Under the pieces are notes generated by a model. It was not told the DNA's origin. It saw only the letters and a program-made list of their open reading frames with translations, and searched no databases. Positions 61,194 through 64,000 of a stretch of 64,000 nt of DNA are shown here, piece after piece. Origin of the DNA: Mangifera indica (taxonomy: Eukaryota > Streptophyta > Magnoliopsida > Sapindales > Anacardiaceae); assembly GCF_011075055.1 (NCBI RefSeq), contig NC_058156.1, positions 3,162,001 through 3,226,000 of the forward strand, read 5' to 3'. Position 1 is the stretch's first letter; each line of letters starts with the position of its first letter. The position numbers and the translations under genes are program-made.

Positions 61194-61201
61194 TCTTCAA
61201 C
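61194..61201. repeat. right target-site duplication of the hAT element
   Basis: TCTTCAAC, matching 58014-58021. Confidence 0.88.
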
Positions 61202-61350
61202 TTCAAAGTCTTGATTTTCGAGACAACATTAATTAGAGGTTGTTGTTTCTATATTTTTGAAAATTTTACAAGGTTTTGTATGTTGATGTCTACGTGGATG
61301 GCAATAAATCACACCTCAAGGACACCAAGTGCACTTGGGAGTATTTTATT
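61202..61350. other. short spacer between hAT and fold-back elements
   Basis: No coding signal and no repeat recognised. It separates two transposable elements. Confidence 0.4.
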
Positions 61351-62433
61351 GACCAAAGGATTATTTTTCTCCAAAGATTTAGTGAGAAGACAAATTCTTA
61401 TTCGTTAAATTTTAAAAATTCAAATATTCACTTATCTATTAAAATTCACTGTTAGGGTTAGAGATAAAATTGTTATTCAACAAAAATATTTAAAAAATTA
61501 AAAATTTATCACATTTTCCCCAAGGTTTAAAAATGTAACAATTTCCCCCTAGTTTAGTTTTAAAATATTATCTTTCCCTTATCTAGGGTTTCATCTTTTT
61601 TCCATTAGCCGCCCCCAAGCTTTTGAAAACTTCAATTTGGCCCCCTCTCCTTCAACTTCATATTTTTCAGCTAGGGCTTTAAAATTTCTATGACTTCTCT
61701 CTTCATCTCTGGCATCATCCTTTGCCTAATACCAAGTCATCATTGACCTTGCCTTCTCTCCAACGATGACACAACGCTATTTCTCCTCTCTTGGGTTTAT
61801 CGCACATCTCCTCTCAATGGTAATTTCATCCAGTTAGTCTCCGACTTCAAGCAAGACACCAATAGAAAGCGAAGCTATCGTTGACGAGGAGAGCTGGAAA
61901 GAACTCAAACATTGTGGTTGAATCATGGAGCATCTCCTCTTGATTATTTCATCTTCATCAATCTGTTAATGGCATCATTGAGAAGAGAAAACGCCCAAAA
62001 GGAAGAATAGAAGCAACGACGACTCAGCCTAAAGTAGAGTTTGTCATTGAAGATGGAGGAAGAATGGTCACCATAATATTATTTGTAAAGTGAAACTCCA
62101 AAGGAGGTGAAACTAAAAGTTTCAAAAAACTGGGGGGGGGGGGGGGGGGGGCGATTGTAAAAAAGAATAATATGGGGGAAACCCTAATCCGAGGGTGAAC
62201 AATAATTTCACAGAACTGAAAAAAATTAGATGGAGAGAAATTGTTAGATTTTTAAACTTGAAGGGAAAATGTGACATTTTTTTAGATTTTTAAATATTTT
62301 TAGCTAAATTATAATTTTACTCTTGACCCTAACAGTGAATTTTAATTGATGAATATGTATTTGAGTTTTTGAAAGTTAATGAGTGAGAATTTGTCTTTTC
62401 ACTAAACTTCGGGTGGAAAATAGTTCTTTAGCT
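61351..62433. mobile_element. fold-back element with about 200 bp inverted arms (MULE-like termini)
   Basis: The left arm, 61351-61560, matches the complement of the right arm, 62210-62433. Shared landmarks include TTTAGTGA(G/A)AAGACAAATTC, ATTAAAATTCACTGTTAGGG and TCACATTTTCCC. The termini (AAAGGATTATTTT left; AAAATAGTTCTTT right) resemble those of the MULE at 14338 (AAAGGACTATTTC). A non-autonomous MULE is likely. I found no clear 9 bp duplication. The interior, 61580-62200, is less AT-rich, has no readable gene and contains a G20 run. Confidence 0.7.
62132..62151 (+). repeat. homopolymer of 20 G
   Basis: A run of 20 G in an otherwise AT-rich region. It could form a G-quadruplex, or its length could be a sequencing or assembly artefact. 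Confidence 0.75.
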
Positions 62434-62449
62434 TTTTGTATGCAATAAA

Positions 62450-62612
62450 ATTATACTTATATATTTTTATATATAATTTTAATATACAAATATGTATTAT
62501 CATGTGATTAGGTGATTTTAAATTAAAGATAAAGTAACATTTAATTATATAATGATATAATATCTATATACATAAATTATATACAAAAAAAAAATGCATA
62601 AATAGTATTGCT
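62450..62612. mobile_element. MITE-like relic
   Basis: The core TATCATGTGATTAGGTGATT plus AAATTAAAGATAAAGTAACA matches copies at 11025 and 49640. ATTATACTTATATA at the left and AAATAGTATTGCT at the right may be termini. Confidence 0.5.
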
Positions 62613-62634
62613 CCTTTTTATGTTCTTTCAAGTC

Positions 62635-62658
62635 ATATATATATATATATATATATAT
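62635..62658. repeat. AT microsatellite
   Basis: Twelve uninterrupted AT units. Confidence 0.85.
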
Positions 62659-62659
62659 C

Positions 62660-63460
62660 ACCATTTGTTTTATTTCATTTTGCCTAAATAATTCCTTACA
62701 TAGTTATATTGTGTTTAATCTTGTGAGCTGTGCTAGCATTTTGGTGGTATGTGTAAAATATTACAAAAATACATATTATTTACTTTTACAAGTGTACCAA
62801 GAAAAGATTATAACTTTTTTATGTGTAAAATCACCCTTTTATTCTTATTATGTAAGGGGAAATTAAATTAATTAACCCATATAACCCTAAACTAAGTAAA
62901 AATACCCCATTTTTCTATTTCTTAAGCAAAAATGTCCTATTTTCAAAGTCTCAAGCAAAAATGCATCACAAAATTTTAAAAATACCAAAATTACCCTTAC
63001 CATTTCTATATAAACTCACACTCTTATACCTTTCTCACATCATTCAAACTCTCACTTTCGTCTTCATTTTTACTTAATATTTGATACTATGAGTTTATTT
63101 GAAAGGGAGAAAATTCATATTTCTGAATTCAAGTAAAAAAAATCACTTCGTAAAAACAAGATATTTGTATGAATCTTAACTCAAAATTTAATTTAATTTG
63201 TTAAATAAAGTTCATATATTTTATAAAAAGGGCATTTTGATAATATATTAAGGTGTTAAAAAAATGTTAGAAAAATATGGAGGTATTTTAATATTAAACA
63301 ATGTACTAAGATTTTAAATAAAATGTTAGAAAAATATAGAAACATTTTGATAAAATATAGGACCATTTCGATACAAAATAATATATAAGGGTGTTAAGTG
63401 AAATATTAGATAAATATGTAAAATAGCTCTCATTTTCGTTGATATGATTGTTGTATATAT
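62660..63460. other. AT-rich spacer with degenerate short repeats
   Basis: No gene. At 63220-63430, about three copies of a roughly 65 bp unit containing AAATGTTAGAAAAATAT and ATTTTGATAA can be made out. Confidence 0.45.
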
Positions 63461-63464
63461 AATT

Positions 63465-63935
63465 TGCTCTTATTTTATTTTGGAGATAAAGGTTAGTGAT
63501 TGTTACAATTGGAATATTACCAAGGATAAAGAAAATTTGAACTTTGGGAAAGAATTAAATAAATTTAGGATATTGATATGGAATACAATTTGATAGGATA
63601 AATTACTCATTAATGGGATAGTGTAATTTGAATATTATCAGATAAGACAAATTTAAATTTTGAGAGAATTTAAATAAATTAAGAATATTGATGATCTTTG
63701 AATATGTAATTTGATATTATTTTATTTTGGGGATAAGAGTTAGTGATTGTTACAATTGGAATATTACCAAGAATAAGGAAATTTTGAATTTCGGAAAAGA
63801 TTTAAATAAATATATGGTGTAAAATTTGATAGGATATATCACTCGTTAATGAGATAGTGTAATTTGAATATTATTGCATGAAACAAAATTTGATTTTGAG
63901 AGAATCTACATGAATTAAAAATATTCATATGGAGC
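63465..63935 (+). repeat. tandem direct repeat, two units of about 250 bp
   Basis: Unit 1 (63465-63712) and unit 2 (63713-63935) share TTAGTGATTGTTACAATTGG, AATATTACCAAG and GATAGTGTAATTTGAATATT. The second unit is slightly shorter. Origin unknown. Confidence 0.7.
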
Positions 63936-64000
63936 AAGTTAGACATAGTGTAATTTGGATAACAAAAATTGAGAAATGACAAAAAATTGAAATTCATAAA

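Noticed and set aside
1..64000. CRISPR arrays, operons, tRNA or rRNA genes
   Set aside because: No evenly spaced repeats with unique spacers, and no cloverleaf or rRNA sequence that I could recognise. The window is eukaryotic.

Overview
This window looks like nuclear DNA from a eudicot plant. It is AT-rich, its genes have GT-AG introns with T-rich acceptor tracts, and its proteins are plant families (plastid phosphate translocator, R2R3-MYB, BOI-type RING ligase). The space between genes is packed with LTR retrotransposons, Mutator-like and hAT elements and MITEs. I cannot name the species. All functions are read from protein motifs and remembered family features; no search was run.

Layout. 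(1) 192-7759: an old, stop-riddled Ty3/gypsy chromovirus with two diverged LTRs. (2) 8699-14138: two + strand genes, a six-exon GDSL/SGNH esterase and a three-exon R2R3-MYB most like MYB98; each carries transposon debris in an intron. (3) 14338-25793: an 11.5 kb Mutator-like element with inverted termini and a perfect direct target duplication. Its transposase gene was split by a 5.4 kb Ty1/copia element (17996-23359, minus strand). (4) 25.8-28.3 kb: AT-rich spacer with two diverged 340 bp direct repeats. (5) 28540-42622: three minus-strand genes: a plastid phosphoenolpyruvate/phosphate translocator (9 exons), a BOI-related RING E3 ligase (3 coding exons plus a 5' UTR intron) and a large PX plus Rubicon-homology protein (5 exons). 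(6) 42.7-50.6 kb: AT-rich spacer with a probable solo gypsy LTR and other repeats. (7) 50674-54130: a decayed, intron-retaining MPP10 pseudogene on the + strand. (8) 54669-56373: a minus-strand Tim17/22/23-family gene with a 1.4 kb insertion immediately upstream whose apparent target duplication contains the start codon. (9) 58022-61193: a decayed hAT element with a perfect 8 bp target duplication. (10) 61.3-64 kb: a fold-back element with a run of 20 G, MITE relics and a 250 bp tandem duplication.

The genes do not form a pathway; they are independent housekeeping or developmental loci in a transposon-rich stretch. Exon models for the GDSL, MYB, PPT, RING, PX and Tim17 genes all close in frame at canonical splice sites, which is the strongest support for them. 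I did not find a convincing undescribed biological system. The most unusual signals are the insertion at the Tim17-family start codon, the copia-in-MULE nest, the C-to-T stop-codon decay of the MULE and gypsy proteins, the shared palindromic ACAC...GTGT motifs of two gypsy LTR families, and a MITE family with a common core at five sites.
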